DNA from: a virus
Direction: 5' to 3' (one strand)
DNA length: 20,278 bases
Virus record (IMG/VR): IMGVR_UViG_3300047319_000348
Location: 1 to 20,278 of that record
Shown here in pieces: positions 8,901 through 14,294 of this stretch. How positions within the stretch are numbered: position 1 is the first letter of the stretch; every line of letters starts with the position of its first letter. The notes beneath the pieces are model-generated. The model did not search any database. It had not been told where the DNA came from and worked only from the letters and a program-made list of their open reading frames with translations. A program made the position numbers and the translations under genes.

Positions 8901-9648
8901 CGTTGGCCGTCAGACTCAGCGACGACGTGCCCTTCACCGTCGCCGCACCCTCGATGACCTGGATGGTGCCCGAGGTCGTGATAGCGAGACTCAGGTTGCG
9001 CGTGCTCGACTGCGAGTTCGTCGCAGTCCAGATTTTCGTCGCCGCAGTCGGGTTGTGGTTGACGCGGAGGTAGAACGTCTCCCAGGCGAAGTTCGGGTCG
9101 GGCGTGATGCCGAGACTGGCATACGTCATCGTGACCGTGCCAGGGGTCGTGCGGCGATACGCGAAGCCCTTGCCGCCCGTCATGCGCGAGGCCGACCAGT
9201 TGTAGCCTCGGTCGGACGTCGAGTCGCCCCCGAGCCCGATATTGCACCCAGACTCGAAGCCGACAATCCACCGACGCGCGATGAGCGGATAGGGGGTCGG
9301 GAACGTCGTCACCGGGGCGCTGAACGAGAAGTAGCCCTTCCACGCGATGGTGCCGGACGCGTTCCCGGTCAATGGGTAGAGAATGCCGTCGCCATCGACC
9401 GTGTAGTCGGCAGGCCACGTCGCACTGAGCGCCGACGTGGCGAGAATCGACGATGCGGAGTGTCCACCGACGAGGTCGATGCGCGGAGGAGCCAACGGCA
9501 CGGTGCCGGTCTCGTCAATCGGCGCCGAATACGCAATCGCCGCTGCATCCGGCGACAAATCAACCCCACTCGGGTTCGCTGCCGCCAGATTGGTCGCCGC
9601 GACTGGGTCGTCGAGCACAATCAGGTAATTTCGGTAGATAGTCGCCAT
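5932..9648 (-). CDS. Large composite tail protein: lectin-like domain, duplicated fibre module, C-terminal propeller, 1238 aa
   Basis: The ATG at 9648 overlaps the upstream TAA (TAATG), with GGGAG about 12 bases upstream. Residues about 75-345 look like a concanavalin A/laminin-G-type beta-sandwich (WKGYFSFSAP, RRWIVGFESGCNIGLG, NGWYRIDICFKFGEA, DIDDWICRG). Residues 346-540 may be a second sugar-binding-like sandwich (IIDGGFLENSPDWLYGS onward). Two related modules follow, at about 570-663 and 776-863. Each opens with a YTGxGxG...I strand, continues with a hydrophobic strand and ends in N-xx-x-YxxxVx. Residues 917-1238 form propeller-like blades (GRLWVGTNKG, GELYVGTDNT, NGFIYASYFN, KQVFAYGGST). 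No hydrolase active site is evident. It is probably a major tail appendage involved in host recognition. Domain names are inferred from sequence pattern. Confidence 0.85.
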   Translation of the reverse strand: MATIYRNYLIVLDDPVAATNLAAANPSGVDLSPDAAAIAYSAPIDETGTVPLAPPRIDLVGGHSASSILATSALSATWPADYTVDGDGILYPLTGNASGTIAWKGYFSFSAPVTTFPTPYPLIARRWIVGFESGCNIGLGGDSTSDRGYNWSASRMTGGKGFAYRRTTPGTVTMTYASLGITPDPNFAWETFYLRVNHNPTAATKIWTATNSQSSTRNLSLAITTSGTIQVIEGAATVKGTSSLSLTANGWYRIDICFKFGEAAADSRSGLAIVSIRGEGPSVDGTGAFTGPNAEYPIGGGAGLVLSTAAIGGDLITNSTLIATTDSTLDYDIDDWICRGLNPINFFSGNIIDGGFLENSPDWLYGSHVFQVRASGLRADTSVNWTGKYENLLNDFVVPGDTLTSFMSTATSASRLAITTDLLQAIPDQRLGVAAWCIAAYQNSANTSATAQLGSQATVAGVVETEALSTVTLINSGAGFVSTILMQGLPAGLTQPTPLDQLDLILNPGTIGGTIKMALLSVQVECLGYWGREDLPASVDTPRPNPQVHNSPYPKSQASLAVAPPPAPFVVYSGQYTGTGAGQEISFVQPVHWIFIRKVAASAPTRLWWSTRVSPMAIDSANGSLLEGVNVSGLSPTTMKLSGTDTVLNGNGLTYQYVAVSDTAMRFMCNAEMAGFSQSAGTAQNLCLLADPLFSIGAAFGGREAPDTGVNQQWYADSAMAALVASTITGNTTTNKFTCGVGSLNVDSSVQRTGVGSQFSCWRDTDQNGDSGSVDILTYTGDGTGARNIAVALGGRSPLLAFIFPETSGGCVYRDPGFTGTNSAGIAGTIITTGITGGDLNQITVASNLNTNAVVYHVFVIAGAINPGGWSGQVVDVATAPTEQAAPGPFIPDVVRGWYYSDEAFAGNVQVTTFNGRPRPPRDWDKLSAFSAKFGGSPGASVTFHNHIIYPGNDYVVSTDQPPIRLFDGVTDRLVGNIPNSGATISQAIVSMLLNAGIVYLTSFDSGTTSANFAGRVFTFNPLTTELAQLSTGFSAGEVPYAMVWHMGRLWVGTNKGDGSAGTIYYIRPGLDTAWTTDHVLAAGGAVSMVSYQGELYVGTDNTVGNFAHVYKRDSSGTWTTSLTATGGAAAVNNRFPSMLVDNGFIYASYFNADATNIAKIYQFNGTAWSTVYNGASGTLRPFILLFKAVKQVFAYGGSTTQAAALITTSDDGVTWLDLTAELVGAQRAPIPTVGLVQ

Positions 9649-9932
9649 TACGAGAGGACTCCCTTGCCGAGGTAGATGGTCGGGTTCCCGGCGAGCGTCG
9701 TATTCGCCAGGGGCACCGGAATCCCACCGAGAATCGCCCCTGCAGCGACGTTGGTGGTGTATTCGACGAGCCCAGGCCGCTTCCGCACAGCTCCACGCTC
9801 CCCGAGCGGGTCGGGAATGCCGTTTTGCGTCTGGGTGAAGGTCGTTGCGGGGGAACCCACGGGCATCGTGTCAATCACGACGCCATACGTGTCCATCCCT
9901 CGGACAACGAACGGTCCTGCCGGGTTCGCCAC
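9648..9932 (-). CDS. Small protein with RKRPG nozzle-type motif, 94 aa
   Basis: I choose a GTG start at 9932 because GGAGG lies 5 bases upstream and the codon falls two bases after the stop of the preceding gene. The longer open frame reaching 10061 runs over that gene and has an Arg-rich, non-protein-like extension. Residues 7-20 read PFVVRGMDTYGVVI and residues 38-54 read NGIPDPLGERGAVRKRP. A G..RKRPGL segment near the N-terminus is typical of podovirus tail nozzle and related propeller proteins, yet here it is in a free-standing 94-residue gene directly before the 1238-aa and 532-aa tail proteins. It may be a small tail-assembly subunit or the detached N-terminus of an ancestral nozzle protein. 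Confidence 0.7.
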   Translation of the reverse strand: MANPAGPFVVRGMDTYGVVIDTMPVGSPATTFTQTQNGIPDPLGERGAVRKRPGLVEYTTNVAAGAILGGIPVPLANTTLAGNPTIYLGKGVLS

Positions 9933-9933
9933 G

Positions 9934-10317
9934 TTACCCTCCGATGAACAGTTCGTAGGACGTAAGCGCGACACTCCCCGTGAGGTGCAGAGCGGAGATG
10001 CCGTAGGTCGCAGCCGTCGTCGGCGCCCAGAACGAGATGACGTGCCCAGGTCCGAGCACAATCACGGTCGCAATCGAGCCCGTCGTCGGCGTCCACTTCA
10101 CGGTGAGGGTTGCCGTCGCGTGCGTATTGCGAATCCAGACGTGCCGCGCAATCGACACGATGAGATTGATAGTCGTCTCACTCGTATCGGGCAGCGATGC
10201 CGCCCGCAGCTCGCCCAACGTCGGGGTCGCGTCGGTGAAGGCGATGTTTCGGCTGGCGAGCAGGTAGTTCTGTGCGTCGAACTGCTCAATCAGCGTCGTC
10301 AGTCGGTTCGTTGCCAT
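9934..10317 (-). CDS. Beta-rich structural protein, 127 aa
   Basis: The ATG at 10317 (MATNRLTTLIEQF) has GGGGAG about 7 bases upstream and sits one base after the upstream stop. A longer frame reaching 10419 overlaps the previous gene and is rejected. Residues 1-50 are partly helical. The rest is a beta-sandwich: HVWIRNTHATATLTVKWTP, VIVLGPGHVISFW, GISALHLTGSV and YELFIGG. This LGPG..I.FW...GISAL.LTGS pattern recurs in small phage proteins near head-tail junction or tail genes. It probably decorates the neck or tail, or serves as an attachment domain for the fibre. Function is not established from the sequence. Confidence 0.75.
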   Translation of the reverse strand: MATNRLTTLIEQFDAQNYLLASRNIAFTDATPTLGELRAASLPDTSETTINLIVSIARHVWIRNTHATATLTVKWTPTTGSIATVIVLGPGHVISFWAPTTAATYGISALHLTGSVALTSYELFIGG

Positions 10318-10318
10318 G

Positions 10319-10567
10319 TTAGCTCCCCTGAATCGACTGAATGATGGTCTGCAGGCGCCGACGCGCCGAGTCAATCGGGCTCTCGGGCAGGTTGATGTCG
10401 TGTGCCGGTGGTCGCCCACTCATCGCCGGGATGATTTCAGACGGCAGCGAGTTCGGATTCTTCGCCAGCAGCTCCTGCGCCTGCGGGTCGAGCGGTTTCG
10501 GGGCGCTCGGGTTCGTGGGTCCGGCCCCGATGAGTCCTTTGATGGCGTCAATGATGCTATTCGGCAT
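10319..10567 (-). CDS. Small unknown protein, 82 aa
   Basis: ATG at 10567 with AAGGGA about 8 bases upstream, and stop TAA one base before the next gene's ATG (TAACATG). It has two short helical ends (MPNSIIDAIKGLIGAG and SARRRLQTIIQSIQGS) joined by a Pro-rich linker (NPSAPKPLDPQAQELLAKNP). No cysteine, membrane segment or known motif is visible. It lies between the head-tail adaptor and small beta-rich tail genes, so a small neck or assembly protein is plausible. I do not recognise the family. Confidence 0.65.
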   Translation of the reverse strand: MPNSIIDAIKGLIGAGPTNPSAPKPLDPQAQELLAKNPNSLPSEIIPAMSGRPPAHDINLPESPIDSARRRLQTIIQSIQGS

Positions 10568-10579
10568 GATAGTGTCCCT

Positions 10580-11305
10580 TTACCAAAGGCTCCCGAAGCC
10601 CTGGAACAAGTCTTCCACGATTTCCGGCTCCTGCTCCTCGCGCGGCGTGAGTCGGGTGAGAATGAGCTGCTTTTCCGTCGCGTAGACCGACAGCCAGCCT
10701 GGGTCCGGCTGGTGTTCGTCGGTTTCCTTGGCGCGCGCGTAGGCGATTGTCCACGCCTTGAGCGCATTGTCGGACCCACCGGGCACCGGGTTCTTCGAAT
10801 CGAACTTCAGCGGCGCCAGCGACGGGTTGTAGACGACCCGCAGCTTCAGGTCAGCCGACAATTTCGGCGCGGTGACGATGTGCGGCGCCTCGATGGGTGG
10901 CCCGAGCCCCGTCACCTGATAGTAAATCATCCGCGAAGCCGACGAGGACGGGTCGACAGCGGAAATCGTGCGCGCGACCGCGAAATCGGTGTCCTTGTAT
11001 TTGCGCGGGACGAAGATGACCTGATGCCCCGAGCCGTCGACGGTCGTGTCGGCGGGCTCGATGAGCTGAATGCGGAAGCAGTCCTCGGGCAGGCCACTGA
11101 TTTCGCTGGTGTTCGCCAGCAGAATCGGGTGCTCCTCGTCGACCTTGAAGTAGTGGTCCTGGTGCAGGTCGAGAATCCCACCCCACAGGTCCACAGCCCC
11201 GTTCTGCATGATGGAGACGAGTTCGTCATCGCTCCAGAAGTTGGCAGACGTCTCCTGGAGCTGATTGCGCGCCTGCGTGAGGATGTCCGAGACGAGGGTT
11301 GCCAT
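10580..11305 (-). CDS. Head-tail adaptor (connector) protein, 241 aa
   Basis: The ATG at 11305 overlaps the upstream TAA (TAATG), with GGAG about 8 bases upstream. The N-terminal 45 residues (ILTQARNQLQETSANFWSDD, then ELVSIMQNGAVDLW) match the helical start of podovirus adaptor proteins of the T7 gp11 / P22 gp4 type, which bind under the portal and receive the tail. The middle is beta-rich (HQVIFVPRKYKDTDFAVART, LKLRVVYNPSLAPL). The C-terminal part returns to helices (NALKAWTIAYARAKETDEHQ and onward) that would pack against the portal, followed by an acidic end. Its length is in the usual range for this group, and its place between capsid genes and tail genes agrees. The exact subfamily is uncertain. 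Confidence 0.83.
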   Translation of the reverse strand: MATLVSDILTQARNQLQETSANFWSDDELVSIMQNGAVDLWGGILDLHQDHYFKVDEEHPILLANTSEISGLPEDCFRIQLIEPADTTVDGSGHQVIFVPRKYKDTDFAVARTISAVDPSSSASRMIYYQVTGLGPPIEAPHIVTAPKLSADLKLRVVYNPSLAPLKFDSKNPVPGGSDNALKAWTIAYARAKETDEHQPDPGWLSVYATEKQLILTRLTPREEQEPEIVEDLFQGFGSLW

Positions 11306-11679
11306 TAGACCAGCTCCGTCACCTGGGCATCACCGTTGACGCTCGACCACAGGCCGGACACGATGCCCGTGTAGCCATCGGTCGGAATCTCCAGCTCAGC
11401 GCCGGACGCGAGCTTCGAGGTGAACGCCGAGGTCGTAGTCGTCGCCCCGAAGGTCAGGTAGAGAATCTTGGACGAGTTGTTGACGATACGCGCACCCTTA
11501 CGCGCGGCATTCGCGGCCAGGATGGTCACACTCGATGCCGAGGAGGCCACGGTCGTGTGCGCGGCTGTCGCCGGGTGGGCACCCGACAACGACGTGACGG
11601 GGTTACCTGCCCCGTCGTAGATGACGACAGCGGCGAGCCGGAGTTCAGCCGCGTCAATGAGGGAGGGTCCAACCAACAT
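11305..11679 (-). CDS. Small beta-rich structural protein, 124 aa
   Basis: ATG at 11679 with AAGGTG about 7 bases upstream. Residues 45-124 carry a pattern I associate with small phage structural proteins: SVTILAANAARKGARIVNNS, then SKILYLTFGAT, then FTSKLASGAELEIPTDGYTG and WSSVNGDAQVTELV. This is a compact beta-barrel or sandwich found free-standing or at the ends of neck and fibre proteins. The N-terminal 44 residues are Ala-rich and less ordered. Its TAA overlaps the ATG of the adaptor gene, so the two are probably translated in step. It is likely a decoration or neck-surface protein. The exact role cannot be read from the sequence. Confidence 0.75.
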   Translation of the reverse strand: MLVGPSLIDAAELRLAAVVIYDGAGNPVTSLSGAHPATAAHTTVASSASSVTILAANAARKGARIVNNSSKILYLTFGATTTTSAFTSKLASGAELEIPTDGYTGIVSGLWSSVNGDAQVTELV

Positions 11680-11691
11680 GGGGCACCTTCT

Positions 11692-11910
11692 TTACTGCAA
11701 GAACGTCACGGTGGTGTAGCAGTGCGTCCACTCACCGTATTTTCCCACCGAGACGACCCTGGTGTCGACCGCGAGCACGTTTCGCGGGTCCAGGGTCGCT
11801 AGAAACGCATTCACCTCGTAGAGCACCCCATCATCCTGCGCGTTCAAGGCTGACGGGTCGAGGGAGTATGGCTGCGTGGACCGAAAGAGCCGGGTTTGCA
11901 CGACAGCCAT
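11692..11910 (-). CDS. Small unknown protein, 72 aa
   Basis: ATG at 11910 (MAVVQTRLFRSTQPY), with only a distant AGGA upstream, and TAA at 11692. The short protein has a mixed composition with a beta-rich C-terminal half (RVVSVGKYGEWTHCYTTVTF). It has one Cys and no membrane segment. It fits snugly between the 141-aa gene (13-base gap) and the 124-aa gene (12-base gap), with coding-like composition, which supports it as real. No function is recognisable. A minor head or neck component is possible from context. Confidence 0.6.
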   Translation of the reverse strand: MAVVQTRLFRSTQPYSLDPSALNAQDDGVLYEVNAFLATLDPRNVLAVDTRVVSVGKYGEWTHCYTTVTFLQ

Positions 11911-11923
11911 ACATGGGCCGGTC

Positions 11924-12349
11924 CTAGTTCTTGTTGTTCGCGGTCAGGTTCTCGTTGATGGTCTGGGTCAACTTCTCATAACCCTCAATGTGAACCACTC
12001 CGACCACCCCGCCCGTGCCGGTCTGCGTGACGACGAGGTCTTTGCCCTCGGTCAGCTTGATACCGTGCGGGCCAGCGTCCAGCGGGAAGACATCCTGGAT
12101 GCCGACCGCCGCCGCTGTGTCCTGGTGGTTGAAGATGACCACGCTGTTCGAGTCCTGCACCGCAACGGACTTGCCGGTCGCGTGCGTGGTAATCGACAGC
12201 GTAATCTTCTGCACGAAGAACGCGTGGTTGTTGCCGCGCGAGGTCTTCGCCGTATAGGAGGTCGTCGAGCCGTCGAGATAGACGTCAAGCCAGAAGGGGC
12301 GCTCGCCCTCTTTCTGGACGACGAGAATGTCTCCACCGGATGCTGGCAT
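11924..12349 (-). CDS. Unknown beta-rich head-region protein, 141 aa
   Basis: I choose the ATG at 12349 (MPASGGDILVVQK), with AAGGA about 8 bases upstream. An upstream in-frame GTG at 12403 lies inside a strong hairpin and would add an unlikely Cys/Pro/Arg-rich leader. The protein is beta-rich throughout: ILVVQKEGERPFWLDVYLDG, NNHAFFVQKITLSITTHATG, SVVIFNHQD, KDLVVTQTGTGGVVGVVHIE. It ends in an Asn-rich tail. The start and its ribosome site follow directly after two hairpins (12363-12405), which could influence its translation. Position after two other beta-rich head-region genes suggests a capsid accessory or decoration protein. I do not recognise the family. Confidence 0.72.
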   Translation of the reverse strand: MPASGGDILVVQKEGERPFWLDVYLDGSTTSYTAKTSRGNNHAFFVQKITLSITTHATGKSVAVQDSNSVVIFNHQDTAAAVGIQDVFPLDAGPHGIKLTEGKDLVVTQTGTGGVVGVVHIEGYEKLTQTINENLTANNKN

Positions 12350-12362
12350 GATGCTGTCCTTT

Positions 12363-12405
12363 CTACCCCGCAGGGTAGTGGGTGGCACCCCGCAGGATGC
12401 CACCC
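12363..12405 (-). terminator. Two tandem hairpins between head-accessory genes
   Basis: On the coding strand the first hairpin has 8-bp arms GGGTGGCA and TGCCACCC (12405-12398 and 12387-12380) with a 10-base loop. Two bases later a second has 6-bp arms CTACCC and GGGTAG (12378-12373 and 12368-12363) with loop TGCG. The second ends directly against the AAAGGA ribosome site of the next gene. The 10-mer ACCCCGCAGG (plus strand) occurs in both, at 12365 and 12387. No T-run follows, so a classical intrinsic terminator is doubtful. An mRNA-stabilising or processing element, or a translational control element, is as likely. Confidence 0.6.
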
Positions 12406-12413
12406 GTTGAAAC

Positions 12414-13088
12414 TTAGACGACGGTCGGCGCGATGACCGTAGGCGGCAGCGAGTAGAGCACGGTGACGCGGGTGCGCCCGTTCGTGCCGCTGACGTTCAG
12501 GTCGGTGAGCACCGCAGCGACAATCTGTGCCGTGGCGCTGTAGAGGAAGCCGGTCGTCGCACCCAACTGGGTGTTCGCCGCGCCTCCGTCAATCGCCGGG
12601 ACCGACGCACCGTTGGCCGCAGCCGGGTTGGAGAAGTTGAGCGTCTTCCCCGCCGCAGGCTTCGTCTTGACGTCGAGGCCGGTGTAGAAGCAGTCGTCGT
12701 CGCCTCCCTGGATGCCAATCTTCAGGGTAGCCGACGTGCCGCTGTTCCAGACCACCGTGTTGGTGACCAGGATGTCCGTGATGGTCGCACCAGCCGGAAT
12801 CGTGAACGCCGCTGTGTGCGTCTTGTTCCCGGCGACCTGGGTGAACAGGGCTTCCTGCGACACAATGAGGCCCGACTTATTCGTCAGCGCCTGGGTCGCA
12901 TCGGTGGCGACAAGTTCCTTGATGGCGTCGTTGCCGTTGTATTTGAACGTGTTGCTGGCGCGGTCATACGCGAGACCCGCAGCGCGCGAGTAGTTCTCGA
13001 TGATGGCGCGGCCTGTCGCGTCGTCCGCAATCGAGGTTGGGGACGTTTCGGTCCCGGCAGATTTCTTCTGGATGAATTGAACAGACAT
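12414..13088 (-). CDS. Putative capsid accessory or head-fibre protein, 224 aa
   Basis: I choose the ATG at 13088 (MSVQFIQKKSAGTETSPTSI), with AAAGG 9 bases upstream. The longer frame to 13184 runs through a hairpin and into the previous gene. Residues 1-60 are polar and partly helical (IENYSRAAGLAYDRA). Residues 85-224 are beta-rich: HTAAFTIPAGATITDILVTN, then TVVWNSGTSATLKIGIQGGD, then FLYSATAQIVAAVLTDLNVS and TRVTVLYSLP. This arrangement recurs in small phage head-surface or structural proteins. It is separated from both neighbours by hairpins, so its level may be set independently of the capsid protein. Its role as a decoration protein is inferred from position and fold type. Confidence 0.75.
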   Translation of the reverse strand: MSVQFIQKKSAGTETSPTSIADDATGRAIIENYSRAAGLAYDRASNTFKYNGNDAIKELVATDATQALTNKSGLIVSQEALFTQVAGNKTHTAAFTIPAGATITDILVTNTVVWNSGTSATLKIGIQGGDDDCFYTGLDVKTKPAAGKTLNFSNPAAANGASVPAIDGGAANTQLGATTGFLYSATAQIVAAVLTDLNVSGTNGRTRVTVLYSLPPTVIAPTVV

Positions 13089-13109
13089 GGAGGGGAACCT
13101 TTCAAGATT

Positions 13110-13135
13110 GGGGGGACAGCCCCTGCCGTCCCCCC
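13110..13135 (-). terminator. Strong GC hairpin between head-accessory genes
   Basis: Perfect 8-bp arms GGGGGGAC and GTCCCCCC flank a 10-base loop, within the 61-base gap between the 164-aa and 224-aa genes. On the coding strand it is followed by AATCTTGAAAGG, only a weak U-tract, and it stands about 10 bases before the ribosome site of the next gene. It could be a leaky terminator, an RNase barrier or a processing element that separates expression of the two genes. Confidence 0.6.
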
Positions 13136-13149
13136 GGTTACGAGTTGTC

Positions 13150-13644
13150 TTACCCGAGGATAGCGAAGCCGTTCGGGCCGTCACCCGTCGAGGTCGCGGC
13201 GCCGCCCGCAGCGGTCGTTTCCGCAGCCACGCGAATGCCGGTCGCCAGGACGAGTCCCGGCGTGAAGATGCACGCGACTTCGTCGTTGCCGACGAGCAGC
13301 GGCAGGGTCACCGTCATGTTCGCGCCGGACGCGCCACCGGCCACGGTCGCACTGTCGTTGATTTTGAACCACGAGTCGGTCGCGGTGTTCTGCTTGCGAA
13401 TGAACAGGGCATACAACGTCGCCCCGCCCGTGCTGACCTCGGGCACCGTCGCCACGTCGGCGGCATGCACGTCCGAGAAGCTCACATACTGGAGCTTCGG
13501 GTTGCCCTTCTGGGTCGCCAGCCACTGCTTCAGCGAGCGCAGGAATGCGGCGCTCGACACAGGGCTGATGTTGTTGGTGAGCAGGAACTCGTTGACCCGC
13601 TGCCACACCAGATTGGCGCCTTCGAGAGACTTTGCTACGGTCAT
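13150..13644 (-). CDS. Unknown head-region protein, 164 aa
   Basis: ATG at 13644 with GAGG about 8 bases upstream. Residues 1-50 are helical (ANLVWQRVNEFLLTNN, AAFLRSLKQWLATQ). The remainder is beta-rich, with ATLYALFIRKQNTATDSWFK, ANMTVTLPLLVGNDEVACIF and GLVLATGIRVAAET, and a Gly/Ala/Thr-rich end. The helical start followed by a beta-sandwich would fit a protein that anchors to the capsid surface and displays a sandwich domain. Gaps of 75 and 61 bases on either side hold inverted repeats. No family recognised. A capsid accessory role is inferred from the neighbouring genes. Confidence 0.72.
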   Translation of the reverse strand: MTVAKSLEGANLVWQRVNEFLLTNNISPVSSAAFLRSLKQWLATQKGNPKLQYVSFSDVHAADVATVPEVSTGGATLYALFIRKQNTATDSWFKINDSATVAGGASGANMTVTLPLLVGNDEVACIFTPGLVLATGIRVAAETTAAGGAATSTGDGPNGFAILG

Positions 13645-13657
13645 GTGCTTACCTCGC

Positions 13658-13704
13658 CTGCTGCCGTCCGTTACGAGTGTATTTCACGTCAGCGATTGCA
13701 GCAG
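13658..13704 (-). repeat. Inverted repeat with long loop in intergenic gap
   Basis: In the 75-base gap between the 190-aa and 164-aa genes, 7-bp arms CTGCTGC (13658-13664) and GCAGCAG (13698-13704) enclose a 33-base loop. The loop itself can form a short GTG/CAC stem. It is weaker than the other hairpins of this region and lacks a T-run. It may be a processing or translation element, or chance. Confidence 0.35.
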
Positions 13705-13719
13705 TTCGACTAGGAGGAG

Positions 13720-14292
13720 TTAGTCGCGCACGAACGCCGCAGGGGGCGCCGCAGAGCCACTAAATCCAGGGACGGGCATTTGTGTGGCGCGGCCACGGGA
13801 TGTGGCAGCAAACCCGACGCGTCGTCCTGTCCGCGCCTGATACGACCGATAGGCATCGCGTGCCCGGTGGTCGATGTTGTCGAGGAGCGTCTTCTGCTTG
13901 CGCTCCACTTCGAGGTTCTCGGCGCCCTCGACGCGTGACGCCATTGCCTCACCCCCGCCCGCCTCCCAGGTGTCGTGGTCCTTCAACCACTGGAACAGCT
14001 CGAAGCGGCGCACAGAATCCCCGAGGAGATGCCGCACGTAGATGAGGTTGTGGTCGGCCAGGATGTCTCCGTCCATCCCTGCTGACATGCGAAGGAGGTT
14101 CTTGTCCATGTTGGACAGCTCGACCATCGCGGAGCTGGCGTGTCGCCTGCGCGCCAGGACATATGCCGGTCGCACGCGAGAGGCAAACACGACCAGCTCC
14201 GCATCAGTGTCGAGGAGCTTCTTCAACCACCAGTCGGGCGGGTCGGCCAGATGCCAACGGTTCTCCGACTGTAGGTAGTTGGGAAACTGCAT
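13720..14292 (-). CDS. Unknown head-region protein, Trp/Arg-rich, 190 aa
   Basis: ATG at 14292 two bases after the upstream stop (TAACGATG), with a weak GCGAGA site. The N-terminus is unusual in its tryptophans (WHLADPPDWWLKKLLD) and continues with ELVVFASRVRPAYVLARRRH. The middle is helical and acidic (MSAGMDGDILADHNLIYVRH, FELFQWLKDHDTWEAGGGEA), followed by a charged helix around ENLEVERKQKTLLDNIDHRA. The last 40 residues are basic, Pro/Gly-rich and probably disordered. There is no membrane segment. It forms a pair with the 147-aa gene after the capsid gene. A role in capsid maturation or assembly is possible, but I do not recognise the family. Confidence 0.72.
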   Translation of the reverse strand: MQFPNYLQSENRWHLADPPDWWLKKLLDTDAELVVFASRVRPAYVLARRRHASSAMVELSNMDKNLLRMSAGMDGDILADHNLIYVRHLLGDSVRRFELFQWLKDHDTWEAGGGEAMASRVEGAENLEVERKQKTLLDNIDHRARDAYRSYQARTGRRVGFAATSRGRATQMPVPGFSGSAAPPAAFVRD

Positions 14293-14294
14293 CG

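Noticed and set aside
9933-10061. Longer N-terminus for the 94-aa gene
   Set aside because: The extension is Arg/Ser-rich, overlaps the 127-aa gene completely in another frame and bypasses a good GGAGG-GTG start at 9932.
12350-12403. GTG start adding 18 residues to the 141-aa gene
   Set aside because: The codon lies inside a strong hairpin and has no ribosome site, while the ATG at 12349 has a good one.
13089-13184. Longer N-terminus for the 224-aa gene
   Set aside because: It would run through the hairpin at 13110-13135 and into the preceding gene, with an Arg/Pro/Gly-rich leader. The ATG at 13088 has an AAAGG site.
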